From: Fibrobacter sp. UWB13 | GTDB lineage: Bacteria; Fibrobacterota; Fibrobacteria; Fibrobacterales; Fibrobacteraceae | DNA: 64,000 bases | NCBI RefSeq assembly: GCF_900177805.1 | Contig: NZ_FXAX01000004.1 | Span: 1-64,000, forward strand | Direction of reading: 5' to 3' | Part shown: positions 25,305-33,612 of the stretch, one piece after another | How positions within the stretch are numbered: position 1 is the first letter of the stretch | Layout: each line of letters begins with the position of its first letter | Notes under the pieces: model-generated | What the model saw: only the letters and a program-made list of their open reading frames with translations | What the model was told of the DNA's origin: nothing | Databases searched by the model: none | Made by a program: the position numbers and the translations under genes

Positions 25305-25676
25305 TTATCGTTCGTTGTGGAATTTTACAACGGACGCCGAACCGCCAGAGCAAGTCGACTGCCAGGAGCACTCCAACAAATCGCTAAAACGAGTGTCGCC
25401 ACAGCGGCCATCAAACACGAGACCGCCCTTTTCATCTAGCTGGTAAAAGACTTCGTAAGAGATTTCAACGAGCTTGGACTTGAGCACCACCGGATCGCTC
25501 ATTACCTTCGATGTGATTTCAATCACACATTTGTCTTTGGACTCCGACGATTCTGCCGCTTCGTCAACGGCATTCCAATGGAGCTGAATTTGCTTAAAGC
25601 CGTCCACTTCCGGATGCTTGGAGCACGAAACGAGCCACAAGACCGAAACTGCGAGAATAAGCCAAATGCGGATCAT
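25305..25676 (-). CDS. small lipoprotein, unknown function
   Basis: A 123-residue protein with a lipoprotein signal (MIRIWLILAVSVLWLVSCS, lipobox Cys18). The mature part includes several cysteines (DKCVIEI, GRCGDTRF, LECSWQSTCSGG) suited to disulfides. It starts 9 bp after the stop of the diguanylate cyclase gene, so the two are co-transcribed, and it could form part of the same sensory unit in the periplasm. The family is not recognised. Confidence 0.72.
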   Translation of the reverse strand: MIRIWLILAVSVLWLVSCSKHPEVDGFKQIQLHWNAVDEAAESSESKDKCVIEITSKVMSDPVVLKSKLVEISYEVFYQLDEKGGLVFDGRCGDTRFSDLLECSWQSTCSGGSASVVKFHNER

Positions 25677-25685
25677 CGTGAACCC

Positions 25686-27017
25686 TTAGTGGTTACGTCT
25701 GAACGTTGCGACCGTCACGCGGTTGCGGCCATTTTCCTTAGAAGAGTAGAGAGCCTTGTCCGCACGGGCAATGAGAGACTTCGGATCTTCGCCAGGCACC
25801 ATCTCGGTCACGCCGAAGGAGCAAGTCACCTGCTGCTGCGTGATAAGCGTCGAAGCTTCGATCGCCTTGCGCAACTTCTCGGCGAGGAACGCGGCATTCT
25901 GGATGCTCGTGTCTTCACTCAAGATCACAAATTCTTCGCCGCCCCAGCGCACGAGCGAGTCCGTATTGCGGATCATGCCCTGCACGAGCTTTGCGAGATT
26001 CACGAGAACTTCGTCACCGACAAGATGTCCGTAAGTGTCGTTCACGTTCTTGAAATGGTCAATGTCGAAAATCATGAACGAGACCGGAGAACCCGTGCGG
26101 TTGAGCTTTTCCTGTTCGCGGAGGAGCACACCGCTGAAGCCTGCGCGGTTGAGACAGCCCGTGAGCGGGTCTTCCTTGCTGGACTTTTCGTATTCACTCT
26201 TTTCGATTTCGAGAGCTATGAGGTTCTTCTTGAGTTCTTCTTGCTTCTTCTTGTTCAGAGCGCGTTCACGACTGTAGTCAAAGAATCTGATGATCAAGAT
26301 GATAAGGAAGGTGACAAACCAGAGAGCGACAAGCGTCGTCACGAGGTCTACCTGCGAAATCTTCTTGCCCTTGAAGCGAAGTCCCTTGATTTCCCAACCG
26401 CCATAACCGAGCGGAGCGTTCGTACCAGTCTGGATTTCAATAAGCGGGATATTCGAAAGGTCTACGCGAGCCTTGTGAACGTTGATTTCGTTCTGGGAAA
26501 CCCACCAGCCAGCCACGCGGAATTCCTGCGGGACAAACACAGCCGGATACGGTTCCTTGGTCGGAGTAAATTCGATTTCGTTAAACTTGAGGGAAGTTTC
26601 GTCATTCTTGCGGTAGAGAGCGCTATCGTAACCGCGCATGTAAAGGCGGACGGAACCCTCGTTACGCGGCTTGAGCCACACGAAGATGCTGTCGTAGTTG
26701 GAAAGGTCGCGGCCCATGGTCTTGCCATCGCCGAGATAGACCTTGATGCCCACATACGGGTAAGCGTAACCTTCACGGAGTTCATACTCGATGAGGACCG
26801 AGCTATCGGTGCGCGTCATGGAAATAGCAGAAGTACCGCCATCCACGGAGTCGGCACTTGCGACCACGTACGGATATTCGCCGAGATTAATCTCCATGAT
26901 GTCGTCTAAGAAATGCCTATACGCAAACATGGCTACGGCAGTAATTACCAGAAGCACAATAATCAGGAAATTCATCCTGAAAAGGGCATAAACTTTTCTC
27001 ATAACTTTTGAAGACAT
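25686..27017 (-). CDS. membrane diguanylate cyclase with carbohydrate-binding-like periplasmic sensor
   Basis: A 443-residue protein. One membrane helix (about 16-36) leads to a periplasmic domain (about 37-220). A second helix follows (about 224-247), then a short coiled coil (250-275) and a GGDEF domain with DPLTGCLNRAGF and active site GGEEF. RNTD lies exactly five residues before GGEEF, so the inhibitory I-site is intact. The periplasmic domain has the YDSIFVWLKPRNEGSVRLYM and LIEIQTGTNAPLGYGGWEI pattern of CBM11/CIA30-like beta-sandwiches. It may sense a glycan and convert it to c-di-GMP. ATG 27017 is preferred over GTG 27023. It sits between the CE2 esterase and a small lipoprotein. Confidence 0.85.
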   Translation of the reverse strand: MSSKVMRKVYALFRMNFLIIVLLVITAVAMFAYRHFLDDIMEINLGEYPYVVASADSVDGGTSAISMTRTDSSVLIEYELREGYAYPYVGIKVYLGDGKTMGRDLSNYDSIFVWLKPRNEGSVRLYMRGYDSALYRKNDETSLKFNEIEFTPTKEPYPAVFVPQEFRVAGWWVSQNEINVHKARVDLSNIPLIEIQTGTNAPLGYGGWEIKGLRFKGKKISQVDLVTTLVALWFVTFLIILIIRFFDYSRERALNKKKQEELKKNLIALEIEKSEYEKSSKEDPLTGCLNRAGFSGVLLREQEKLNRTGSPVSFMIFDIDHFKNVNDTYGHLVGDEVLVNLAKLVQGMIRNTDSLVRWGGEEFVILSEDTSIQNAAFLAEKLRKAIEASTLITQQQVTCSFGVTEMVPGEDPKSLIARADKALYSSKENGRNRVTVATFRRNH

Positions 27018-27085
27018 AATCACATATCCATTTTTGGCATCAGTGTTTTCTAAATATATAAAAAAGGATTTTTCCCGTGCCTAAA

Positions 27086-28135
27086 TTATCTTGAAAGCCA
27101 CCGTCCAAGCCGGGCTATTATGGGCCTCAAGGTGTTCGCGAGTTCTTCCTGGGAATGGGTGTCAGGATGTCCATGCAAACCGACATTCGACGTGAGAACG
27201 TGTTTATATTCCAAATCCTTGTGACCGGCAGCAATTTGAGCGTCGTAAATCGACTTTATCGTCGGGGCGAGGTCATCATTGGGCCATACTTTCGTGGAAA
27301 CGAGCAGGAATTTTACGCCGGGGTGCGCCTTGCGGAGCTTATCGAGCAATTTAGCATATGCTTTCTTGAATTTTCCTTTATCTGCATACGGCGGATTACC
27401 CTGAAAATCGTTAATTCCTTCAAAAATTACGATGACCTGCGGGTGGAACTTTTCCAAATCCCAGCGTTCCGGCTTCGTATACGAGGTCACGGAGCCCATG
27501 ACCGTGTAATCATAGAGTCGTTCGTACGTCCATTCGGGTACCATGTTGTCATAGTTGCGCACAAGGCCGCGTCCGCTGTAGGCATTCACCTGATAGTCGG
27601 CATTGAAACCGCTCGCAAGGAGGTAGGCGTAGCTCTTGGAAGCGTTCGTCTTGTCAAACTCGGGCGCGTCCTCGGCAGAGGAGCCTTCGCAGCCATAGCC
27701 CGCGGTAAAGGAATCGCCGATGAACTCGATGCGGCGATTGGACGGCTTGGGTGCTTCGCCAAATTCACCATCGACGGAAATGCCGTAGAACTTGATTTCG
27801 GGAACGCCGCTTTCGCTAATCTTGATGAAACGGTACTTGTGGAAATTGCCATCGTCCTCTACCTTGATGGTTCGCTCTTCCTTGGAATCGACTTCGAACT
27901 GTTCAACGGGCTTGCCGTCGCGGTCTAGGCGCCAGCGGGAATGACCTTCGACCGTAAACGTAATCTTTGAAGCCTTGGCGTTGAACGTGATGGATGCGGC
28001 AGGCGCACTCGCGCGGCTTACGCCGTTATCATGGGCCCAGCGGCCATTGAACAGAAGGTTTTCCATAGAAGAGGATGCTCCGAAAGAGTACGCGGCAAGC
28101 GCACCCAGGAAAAGGAATATGCGGACAAGATTCAT
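27086..28135 (-). CDS. CE2-type acetyl (xylan) esterase, secreted
   Basis: A 349-residue enzyme with a signal peptide (1-19), an N-terminal beta-sandwich (about 25-125) and a C-terminal SGNH hydrolase domain (about 133-349). The catalytic Ser142 is in GDSFTAGYG. GINDF is the third SGNH block and HGHPDTHS (321-328) gives the Asp/His end. Beta-sandwich plus SGNH is the carbohydrate esterase family 2 layout. CE2 enzymes deacetylate xylan or other polysaccharides and some bind cellulose. It would act outside the cell on hemicellulose. It is 68 bp upstream of the diguanylate cyclase on the same strand, so co-expression is possible. Confidence 0.88.
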   Translation of the reverse strand: MNLVRIFLFLGALAAYSFGASSSMENLLFNGRWAHDNGVSRASAPAASITFNAKASKITFTVEGHSRWRLDRDGKPVEQFEVDSKEERTIKVEDDGNFHKYRFIKISESGVPEIKFYGISVDGEFGEAPKPSNRRIEFIGDSFTAGYGCEGSSAEDAPEFDKTNASKSYAYLLASGFNADYQVNAYSGRGLVRNYDNMVPEWTYERLYDYTVMGSVTSYTKPERWDLEKFHPQVIVIFEGINDFQGNPPYADKGKFKKAYAKLLDKLRKAHPGVKFLLVSTKVWPNDDLAPTIKSIYDAQIAAGHKDLEYKHVLTSNVGLHGHPDTHSQEELANTLRPIIARLGRWLSR

Positions 28136-28192
28136 TGAAGGAATAGTAGAAATTTAGACGAAAAACGAAATACGACAAAGCCTCCAATTCAT

Positions 28193-28223
28193 AAAAAAGG
28201 CCCCGACTTTAACAAATCGGAGC
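28193..28223 (-). terminator. terminator of the four-gene secreted peptidase operon
   Basis: Minus-strand arms GCTCCGA and TCGGGGC (one G-U pair, 28199-28223) are followed by TTTTTT (forward A run 28193-28198). It lies 29 bp after the stop of the PDZ gene. Confidence 0.88.
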
Positions 28224-28252
28224 ATTCACAATCTAAATAGATTGCAACTTAA

Positions 28253-29068
28253 TTATTTCAGCATAACATTTTTTCCACTAACAGAGCCGTTGTGCTCGAT
28301 AGTTACCATATAACGGCCACTGAGAACATTCTCCAAATTCCATTTCAGAGAATTATATCCAGATCGAGCGTTTTCATAAACAAACGTTGCAACCACAGAA
28401 CCATCAGCATTCATAATGGTAATTACAGCATTACCGGCAGATTTCAGTTCAAAACCAACCGACGTTCGACTCAGTTCTTTCAATATCGCCGATACGTTTT
28501 TATTTAAATTGGGCCGTTTCACTTTGTGGGCAAACTCGTTCTTTTTTTCGACGTAAACCCCATTTAGCCCCCTAGCAAAAACCGGCGATTCCGACTTTAC
28601 CAACGTTCCGTTTTGCAACACAGCCACCAGTCGCTTGTCACCTTCAGTCGCACCAGCATAAGTTTCAATCTCCTGAGCATTTAACTCAGACTTATTGCCA
28701 TACCAAGATTCAATTTGTTCACTATCCAAATCCTTTACCGTAATCTGAGTACGGCGAAGCGTTGTTGAAAGTGTATCACCATTGCTGACGAAAATGATTT
28801 CAAGTGGTCTATTTTCCTGTCCACGAAGTTTCGACTTCGACACTTCAATAGACATACCTTTAAGCGATTCTCCATCAACCGCAATGATAATATCTTTTGC
28901 TTGTAGCTTTGCCTCTGCAGCGGGTGTGCCGGGGATAACCTCCGCAACTTCAACACCATCTTTTGTTTGACAAATCAAAACACCAATACCACTGAAAGAT
29001 TCAGAAGCAAAGAGGGATGTCACCGACATCAAGAAACACAAAGGAATTGAATAAAAACAATTCTTCAT
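28253..29068 (-). CDS. secreted PDZ-domain protein with T9SS-like sorting tail
   Basis: A 271-residue protein with a signal peptide (about 1-22, ending LFASES). A PDZ domain follows (about 25-105: GIGVLICQ, VAEVIPGTPAAEAKL, DIIIAVDGESLKG). A middle region is of unknown fold. The C-terminus (about 200-271) reads AVITIMNADGSVVATF, then GYNSLKWNLENVLSGRYMV, the pattern of T9SS type A sorting or FlgD-like tails. I chose ATG 29068 because GAAGG precedes it. It is the last gene of the operon that starts with the caspase-like peptidase. A PDZ module with no protease domain could present peptides or bind partner C-termini. It is probably surface-attached. Confidence 0.75.
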   Translation of the reverse strand: MKNCFYSIPLCFLMSVTSLFASESFSGIGVLICQTKDGVEVAEVIPGTPAAEAKLQAKDIIIAVDGESLKGMSIEVSKSKLRGQENRPLEIIFVSNGDTLSTTLRRTQITVKDLDSEQIESWYGNKSELNAQEIETYAGATEGDKRLVAVLQNGTLVKSESPVFARGLNGVYVEKKNEFAHKVKRPNLNKNVSAILKELSRTSVGFELKSAGNAVITIMNADGSVVATFVYENARSGYNSLKWNLENVLSGRYMVTIEHNGSVSGKNVMLK

Positions 29069-29133
29069 AAAACCTTCAAAAAAATGCATAAGCACCTCTT
29101 TTAATGAAACTGTACCTTTTCTTAAGCAATAAT

Positions 29134-29577
29134 CTACTCTCTAAAAACAACAGTCTTAACAAAAAAACGCTTTCTTTGTAGCACGAGATATTTTGCAAAC
29201 AGCATATCGTTCGGAATATCCACTTCAACCTCAGCCATGCAACTGCATGACGTACTAACGTCACCTTTCGTTTTCGCATCCACAAATAACGTATCACCAT
29301 TCATATCAGAATAAAGTGAAAATTCAATATCTCCACAAGAAACCGGAATTTCAATATTCGCATATACCTGACCATTGGCCCTTTTCTCAAAATACACCGT
29401 ATCATTCGTCGCGGTCTCTTGATTTTCACTATCACTTTTAGACAACGTTTGTACAGGACGATCCTTACAGCGATCCTTTATGCTAAAATTCAAATTGCCT
29501 ACGTCTTCACTTGCGGAGCACGAACATAGAACCGCTAACGCCGCCATTAGCATAATGAATATGTTTCTTCTTACCAT
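29134..29577 (-). CDS. lipoprotein in peptidase operon
   Basis: A 147-residue protein with a lipoprotein signal (MVRRNIFIMLMAALAVLCSCS, lipobox Cys at 18 or 20). The mature part has a CxC motif (TSCSCMAEVEVDIP) and a YFEKRANGQVYANIEIPVSCG beta-rich segment. ATG 29577 is preferred because GGAGG lies 10 nt upstream. It overlaps the end of the preceding gene by 71 bp in another frame, which couples their expression. The function is not known. Confidence 0.68.
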   Translation of the reverse strand: MVRRNIFIMLMAALAVLCSCSASEDVGNLNFSIKDRCKDRPVQTLSKSDSENQETATNDTVYFEKRANGQVYANIEIPVSCGDIEFSLYSDMNGDTLFVDAKTKGDVSTSCSCMAEVEVDIPNDMLFAKYLVLQRKRFFVKTVVFRE

Positions 29578-30445
29578 TTTTATAATTCCTCCATGATTTA
29601 AGTGAATGCGGAGCATCTATAATTGTAAATACAGATTCCCCATTATCAAGTTCCATAGTTGCAGTATAGGATATACACGGATGCAATTTTATTTTGCCAC
29701 CATCTTCAACTTCACAATACGCCTCTGCAGCACTATTGGCAACTACAGATTTAACATTTCTTCTTTCATGAGTCTGTCTATTTTCCAAAGAATCAATGGT
29801 TGTAGAAACAACCTCACCTAACGCATTTTCATTTTCATCGACGCTTTCTTCTGTTTCAACGTATTCCAACGTTGTTTTCAAATCACTCATCATAATTTCA
29901 GCCCATTTGAGCTTACCATCTGAATCTAAAGCAATCGTAAGGTAATCATACGCACTACGAACAATTCTGTTATTATACACTCTTTGATAATTAAAAATGT
30001 AGCCTATTTCTTCAGCTTTATCAGAATAAAGATCAAACTGTTGTTCTACATCAAGAGATATAAAATCAAATTGTTTAGCAATAAAATCGGGTAATAGTTT
30101 TTTTAGAACTAACTCACTAAACTTCGATTCATTTTTTTTCATCTTATCCATAGCAATACGGAACTTATCATTTTTTATCCGTAACGAATTATCATCATTT
30201 TTCAAGACGCTACATTTTCCTTTTAAAGAAAGCATAATTAAAGACTGCATCTTCGACGTTGTATCCACATCTACCACAAACGACTTTCTAGAATCTTTTC
30301 GTACTGCTGTAGAAAAACTCATACGGTGACCAGATATCAAATGTCGTTCTTTCAAAAACTTTTTTGCTGATTGATCAAACCTCAAATTTGGTTTTGAATA
30401 GGATACGCAAAACATCAACAAAATAGTAACTAAAATTTTCATCAT
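29507..30445 (-). CDS. secreted protein with FTP/PepSY-like propeptide segment
   Basis: A 312-residue protein with a signal peptide (about 1-17). A lysine-rich helical region around 95-135 is followed by YNNRIVRSAYDYLTIALDSD with GKLKWAEI, which resembles the FTP/PepSY fold of metalloprotease propeptides. Near the end is AYCEVEDGGKIKLHPCISY and a C-terminal basic tail. ATG 30445 has GGAAGG upstream. It lies 22 bp after the caspase-like gene. A role as inhibitor or chaperone for the peptidase is inference from fold resemblance and neighbourhood. Confidence 0.6.
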   Translation of the reverse strand: MMKILVTILLMFCVSYSKPNLRFDQSAKKFLKERHLISGHRMSFSTAVRKDSRKSFVVDVDTTSKMQSLIMLSLKGKCSVLKNDDNSLRIKNDKFRIAMDKMKKNESKFSELVLKKLLPDFIAKQFDFISLDVEQQFDLYSDKAEEIGYIFNYQRVYNNRIVRSAYDYLTIALDSDGKLKWAEIMMSDLKTTLEYVETEESVDENENALGEVVSTTIDSLENRQTHERRNVKSVVANSAAEAYCEVEDGGKIKLHPCISYTATMELDNGESVFTIIDAPHSLKSWRNYKNGKKKHIHYANGGVSGSMFVLRK

Positions 30446-30467
30446 AAGAAATAACCTTCCTCTTACC

Positions 30468-31385
30468 TTAATAATATTTAGGAGAACCAATAGAAACAGC
30501 CTTAAATCTTATCGAATACCCACTAACGCTGCCATCACTTACAGGAGCATCATAAGAAAGTGCGTACGATTCTAAGGACATATCCAACGCATTTCCATTT
30601 GTTCCCTGTTTATAGAAATAAGCAATAGCAGGTTTATATCCCGTTATACCAGTACTATAACCTAACGCGCTATCATCTTTAAAGTTTTTATAAACTTTTT
30701 TCACAGCAGATACATAAGAGTCCCATATTCCACTTCCATTTTTAATAAAGTATTGTGCAAAATAATTAAAGCGATCTTCAGTTCGCCAACGAGCACTACT
30801 ATACCAATGTTTTTTAATCGTTCCTTGCCACCCATTTGCATAATTACCCAAAATAGCATGAACCCCATTAAACATACTTGCAATTATAGCCATTTTATTA
30901 TAATCAATATTTTCATTATCACTCAAGCTAGCACTCAACCGATCACTCTTATTCACATTCAAAAACATACACGCCTCAAGGAAAACCCAACGAGTTTTCC
31001 CGCCAAATCTTTTTGTATTGATTCCAAAATTTTGTTGTTTATCATGGAAAAACAGCGTTTGAGGTTCCCCATGCCCAGAAAAGAAAACGATTTCTGAATT
31101 ATCAGTATAATCCGTCAAAAAGCTATTCGCAGTCGCATTAGCATTTTCCCGATCACGTAAATGTCGAACCGTCGTATTAGGATATTTCGCTTTTATCTGA
31201 CTAGTCATTTGTTCAACAAATCTATTTTTATCAGCAATTGACCGTGACAAATCATTGCATCGTTCCACCCTTGAATAATCATTAATCGCATACGTAGACA
31301 TATTCACTTCCGTAGGAGCTCGTAATAAAACACCAGCATATACAGAACAAGCAGCAAAAAGCATCATTAAAGATAATTTCTTCAT
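30468..31385 (-). CDS. secreted caspase/gingipain-like (clan CD type) putative cysteine peptidase
   Basis: A 305-residue protein with a signal peptide (1-17). The core has the clan CD dyad layout: IVFFSGHGEP (His105) and, after a beta strand, WVFLEACMFLN (Cys139). These match the SGHG and EAC motifs of caspases, gingipains and the DUF6345 group. It would cut proteins outside the cell or in the periplasm, or be a catalytically altered relative. It is first in a four-gene operon of secreted proteins, with its own promoter (31412-31440) and AAGGA ribosome site. The whole operon is AT-rich compared with neighbours, which suggests recent acquisition. No immunity or toxin gene is recognised beside it. 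Confidence 0.68.
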   Translation of the reverse strand: MKKLSLMMLFAACSVYAGVLLRAPTEVNMSTYAINDYSRVERCNDLSRSIADKNRFVEQMTSQIKAKYPNTTVRHLRDRENANATANSFLTDYTDNSEIVFFSGHGEPQTLFFHDKQQNFGINTKRFGGKTRWVFLEACMFLNVNKSDRLSASLSDNENIDYNKMAIIASMFNGVHAILGNYANGWQGTIKKHWYSSARWRTEDRFNYFAQYFIKNGSGIWDSYVSAVKKVYKNFKDDSALGYSTGITGYKPAIAYFYKQGTNGNALDMSLESYALSYDAPVSDGSVSGYSIRFKAVSIGSPKYY

Positions 31386-31411
31386 TTATTCATTCCTTCA
31401 TTGTTAACCAC

Positions 31412-31440
31412 AATATATACAAAATAAAAATTTAGAACAA
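31412..31440 (-). promoter_or_regulatory. promoter of the caspase-like peptidase operon
   Basis: TTGTTC (31435-31440), a 17-nt spacer and TATATT (31412-31417) on the minus strand, 27 bp before the ATG. The surrounding 31386-31510 is almost pure A/T with no further gene. Confidence 0.65.
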
Positions 31441-31519
31441 GAAAAAAAACTTTACTCAAAATTTATTTATTTATAAACTAAAAAAAATAACTCACCTAGT
31501 CGATAGTATTCTTTTATAT

Positions 31520-31548
31520 AAAAAAGACCCCGCAACGGTGTGCGGGGT
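31520..31548 (-). terminator. terminator of the XPB-C-like gene
   Basis: Arms ACCCCGCA and TGCGGGGT (31527-31548) with a 6-nt loop form a strong hairpin followed on the minus strand by CTTTTTT. It lies 35 bp beyond the stop of the 31584 gene. Confidence 0.9.
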
Positions 31549-31583
31549 GACATTGCAAAAGAGCCGAACGGCAAAACAAGCGC

Positions 31584-33479
31584 TTACCCTTGCGGGGCGG
31601 CGGCCTTTTTGCTCAAGACCTTGATTTCTTGAATAAACGAAAGGTCGAGCGAGAACTTTTCTTCCTTGCCACTTTCCTGGATTTCGACCATCGACGGGGA
31701 TTTCGCGAGGTGGAGCGCATGCACGTAGAACATCTTTTCTTCGAGCTTTGCGTTTCGCTTGGTCTTGTCCATGATCTTGGCGGCAAGCGGAGTGCCAACA
31801 GTCTTTGCGTAACGGAGGACCTTCACGAGGTCAAATGTGCTCAACTTCTGATAAACACTACCGTACTTGGTAGAATCCATCGTCGCCTGGGCAGAAGCTT
31901 CGTCAGCCTCGTCGCGCAATTCGTAGTCAATCTTCTTTGCTTCAGGCCATGCAATCGAGAATTCAGCCTTCCATTCTTCTTGAGCGGCAGGCGTGCGGTT
32001 TTCGGTTGATTCGCCAGCATACGGGAAGAAGCCATAGTTTTCGAGAATTTCGAAAGCACGGGATTCCAGCTCCGGATTCAAAATGAAGCCGTACCCCGGG
32101 ATGTATTCCTCGGTGCATTCCATGAACTGCGGGAAGCGGGAAAGTTCGCTAAGGACTTCCTTGCTTTCGACCTTGAGGAGTCGGGCGGTGCGAACCTTAG
32201 CGCCGTAGAACGAAGCGTTCCATTCAGCAAGTGTCGAAGAGACGTTCTCAGGCGGCTTAAGCCAGCTGCGGAGATTTTCAACTTCGGATTCCGGGAAACC
32301 GCTCTTGAGGCCCGCGACGTATGTTTCTTTTTCGAGCGTGAAGCAGAGGAACGTTTCGTCGTTCTTGACTTTCGCCAAGCATGCGAGGGAATAGAGCACA
32401 CGCGGAGCCATGCCGGTCGAGACGACCAAGTCAAAGTTCGGGAGTGCAGTGAGGTTTGCTTCAGGAATCGAAGCGATAGAAGTTTCGAGCCAGTCCTTGC
32501 CGGACTTGCTCACGACAACGGCAGTCACCTTGCCTTGAGCCATGCGGAAATCGACAAGGCCCAAAATCCAGAGTTCGCAAAGCGGACGCGGCAGGAATTC
32601 CCACGGCAGCACCTTGTTCTTTTCTTGCAAGCGGTAGGACGGATCCATCACCCAAAAGAGCTGTGCGGCGTCAGCAGCGGAGAGGCCTTCGCCAATGCTA
32701 GTAAGCAAGCGGGCGCAAAGGTCGCGGTCGCCATGGAAACGTTCCTTGATCCACCAGGAAATCACGTCTTGATGGAGACGGAAACCGTTCTTGTGGATAA
32801 AGTCAATAGCGGATGCGGACGGGAGCAAGAAGGTGTTTTCGCGTTCGAGCCATCCGTTCTGCACGAGGAAACTGAAGATGAGCGAGATTTCCTGTTCGCA
32901 AGCCTTTTCAGAAGCGTGGCGGGAAGCGGTAAACACTTCGGCACAGATCTGGCGGCCACGGCGATGGAGCGTTCCGTTCGTGTTGATGCGGAGCTGCTTC
33001 TTTTTTGCGTTCGCGAGCACGACGCAAATATGCCAGTCCAAAAGGTTCTGATAAGAAATCAGCGGAGACGTCGTGTCGATTTCGCCTTCGGGCTTGATGT
33101 CAAAGCAACCGATAAAATCGCTAAAGCCCATGTAAATCGGGGTGCCACCCACGAAGGAGCGGTAAAGCACGTATTCACGGCACATCGTGAGGAGGAACGT
33201 CTGAAGTTCGCGGTTCTTGCTCACAGGAACCGTCAGTCGAAGTTCATTAAACGCAAGGCCTCTGGAGCCGCTATTATAAATCAAGTTCAGGCAGCGACGC
33301 TGCCACAATTCCATCTTGGAAACGAGTCCCGCAACGCGTTCCTTGTCGGAATAGTAAGAGAGCGTTTCGGACTGGATGAGAGCATTGTTTAAAAGGCCCT
33401 TTTTGCCGAACGCCTTAGCATGGGCGTTACGAAGCAAGGGCTTGGACATTCCATCAAAAAAAGCACTTAAATCAAACAT
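31584..33479 (-). CDS. helicase-associated protein with XPB/Ssl2-like C-terminal domain
   Basis: A 631-residue protein without helicase Walker motifs. The segment LPNFDLVVSTGMAPRVLYSL with LEKETYVAGLKSG (around 345-395) matches the Helicase_C_3 (XPB/Ssl2-like) domain. Such proteins in other bacteria often have an XPB-type ATPase partner, but none is seen here. Upstream parts hold winged-helix-like segments (about 55-110 and 210-270). The C-terminal basic region ends KVLSKKAAAPQG. It has its own promoter and AAGGTG ribosome site, and sits beside a DinG-type helicase gene. A role in DNA repair or transcription is inferred from the family. Confidence 0.72.
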   Translation of the reverse strand: MFDLSAFFDGMSKPLLRNAHAKAFGKKGLLNNALIQSETLSYYSDKERVAGLVSKMELWQRRCLNLIYNSGSRGLAFNELRLTVPVSKNRELQTFLLTMCREYVLYRSFVGGTPIYMGFSDFIGCFDIKPEGEIDTTSPLISYQNLLDWHICVVLANAKKKQLRINTNGTLHRRGRQICAEVFTASRHASEKACEQEISLIFSFLVQNGWLERENTFLLPSASAIDFIHKNGFRLHQDVISWWIKERFHGDRDLCARLLTSIGEGLSAADAAQLFWVMDPSYRLQEKNKVLPWEFLPRPLCELWILGLVDFRMAQGKVTAVVVSKSGKDWLETSIASIPEANLTALPNFDLVVSTGMAPRVLYSLACLAKVKNDETFLCFTLEKETYVAGLKSGFPESEVENLRSWLKPPENVSSTLAEWNASFYGAKVRTARLLKVESKEVLSELSRFPQFMECTEEYIPGYGFILNPELESRAFEILENYGFFPYAGESTENRTPAAQEEWKAEFSIAWPEAKKIDYELRDEADEASAQATMDSTKYGSVYQKLSTFDLVKVLRYAKTVGTPLAAKIMDKTKRNAKLEEKMFYVHALHLAKSPSMVEIQESGKEEKFSLDLSFIQEIKVLSKKAAAPQG

Positions 33480-33503
33480 TATGCACCTTAAAATAGGAAG
33501 CCA

Positions 33504-33532
33504 AATATAATAAAAAACGGTCCGTTAGTTAA
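33504..33532 (-). promoter_or_regulatory. promoter of the XPB-C-like gene
   Basis: TTAACT (33527-33532), 17-nt spacer and TATATT (33504-33509) on the minus strand, 25 bp before the start codon. The rest of 33480-33612 holds the palindromic repeat copy. Confidence 0.55.
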
Positions 33533-33561
33533 GGGACTACTCACGTGAACAGGTATGAGAA

Positions 33562-33586
33562 ATGCCCGCCGGTGGCGGGCATGACT
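33562..33586. repeat. dispersed palindrome copy between two genes
   Basis: Perfect arms ATGCCCGCC and GGCGGGCAT (33562-33582) with a 3-nt loop are followed by GACTAAG, and by a further GGGGTGACA piece (33594-33602). It matches the copies near 558, 13573 and 59242 in form. It lies just after the stop of the dinG-like gene and may serve as its transcription barrier. Confidence 0.65.
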
Positions 33587-33612
33587 AAGTCCGGGGTGAC
33601 AATGCGCGGGGG

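Noticed and set aside
28253-31385. Toxin-antitoxin or CBASS/caspase-type antiphage defence operon
   Set aside because: All four products carry signal peptides or lipoboxes, so they act outside the cytoplasm; no nucleotide cyclase or phage sensor is present.
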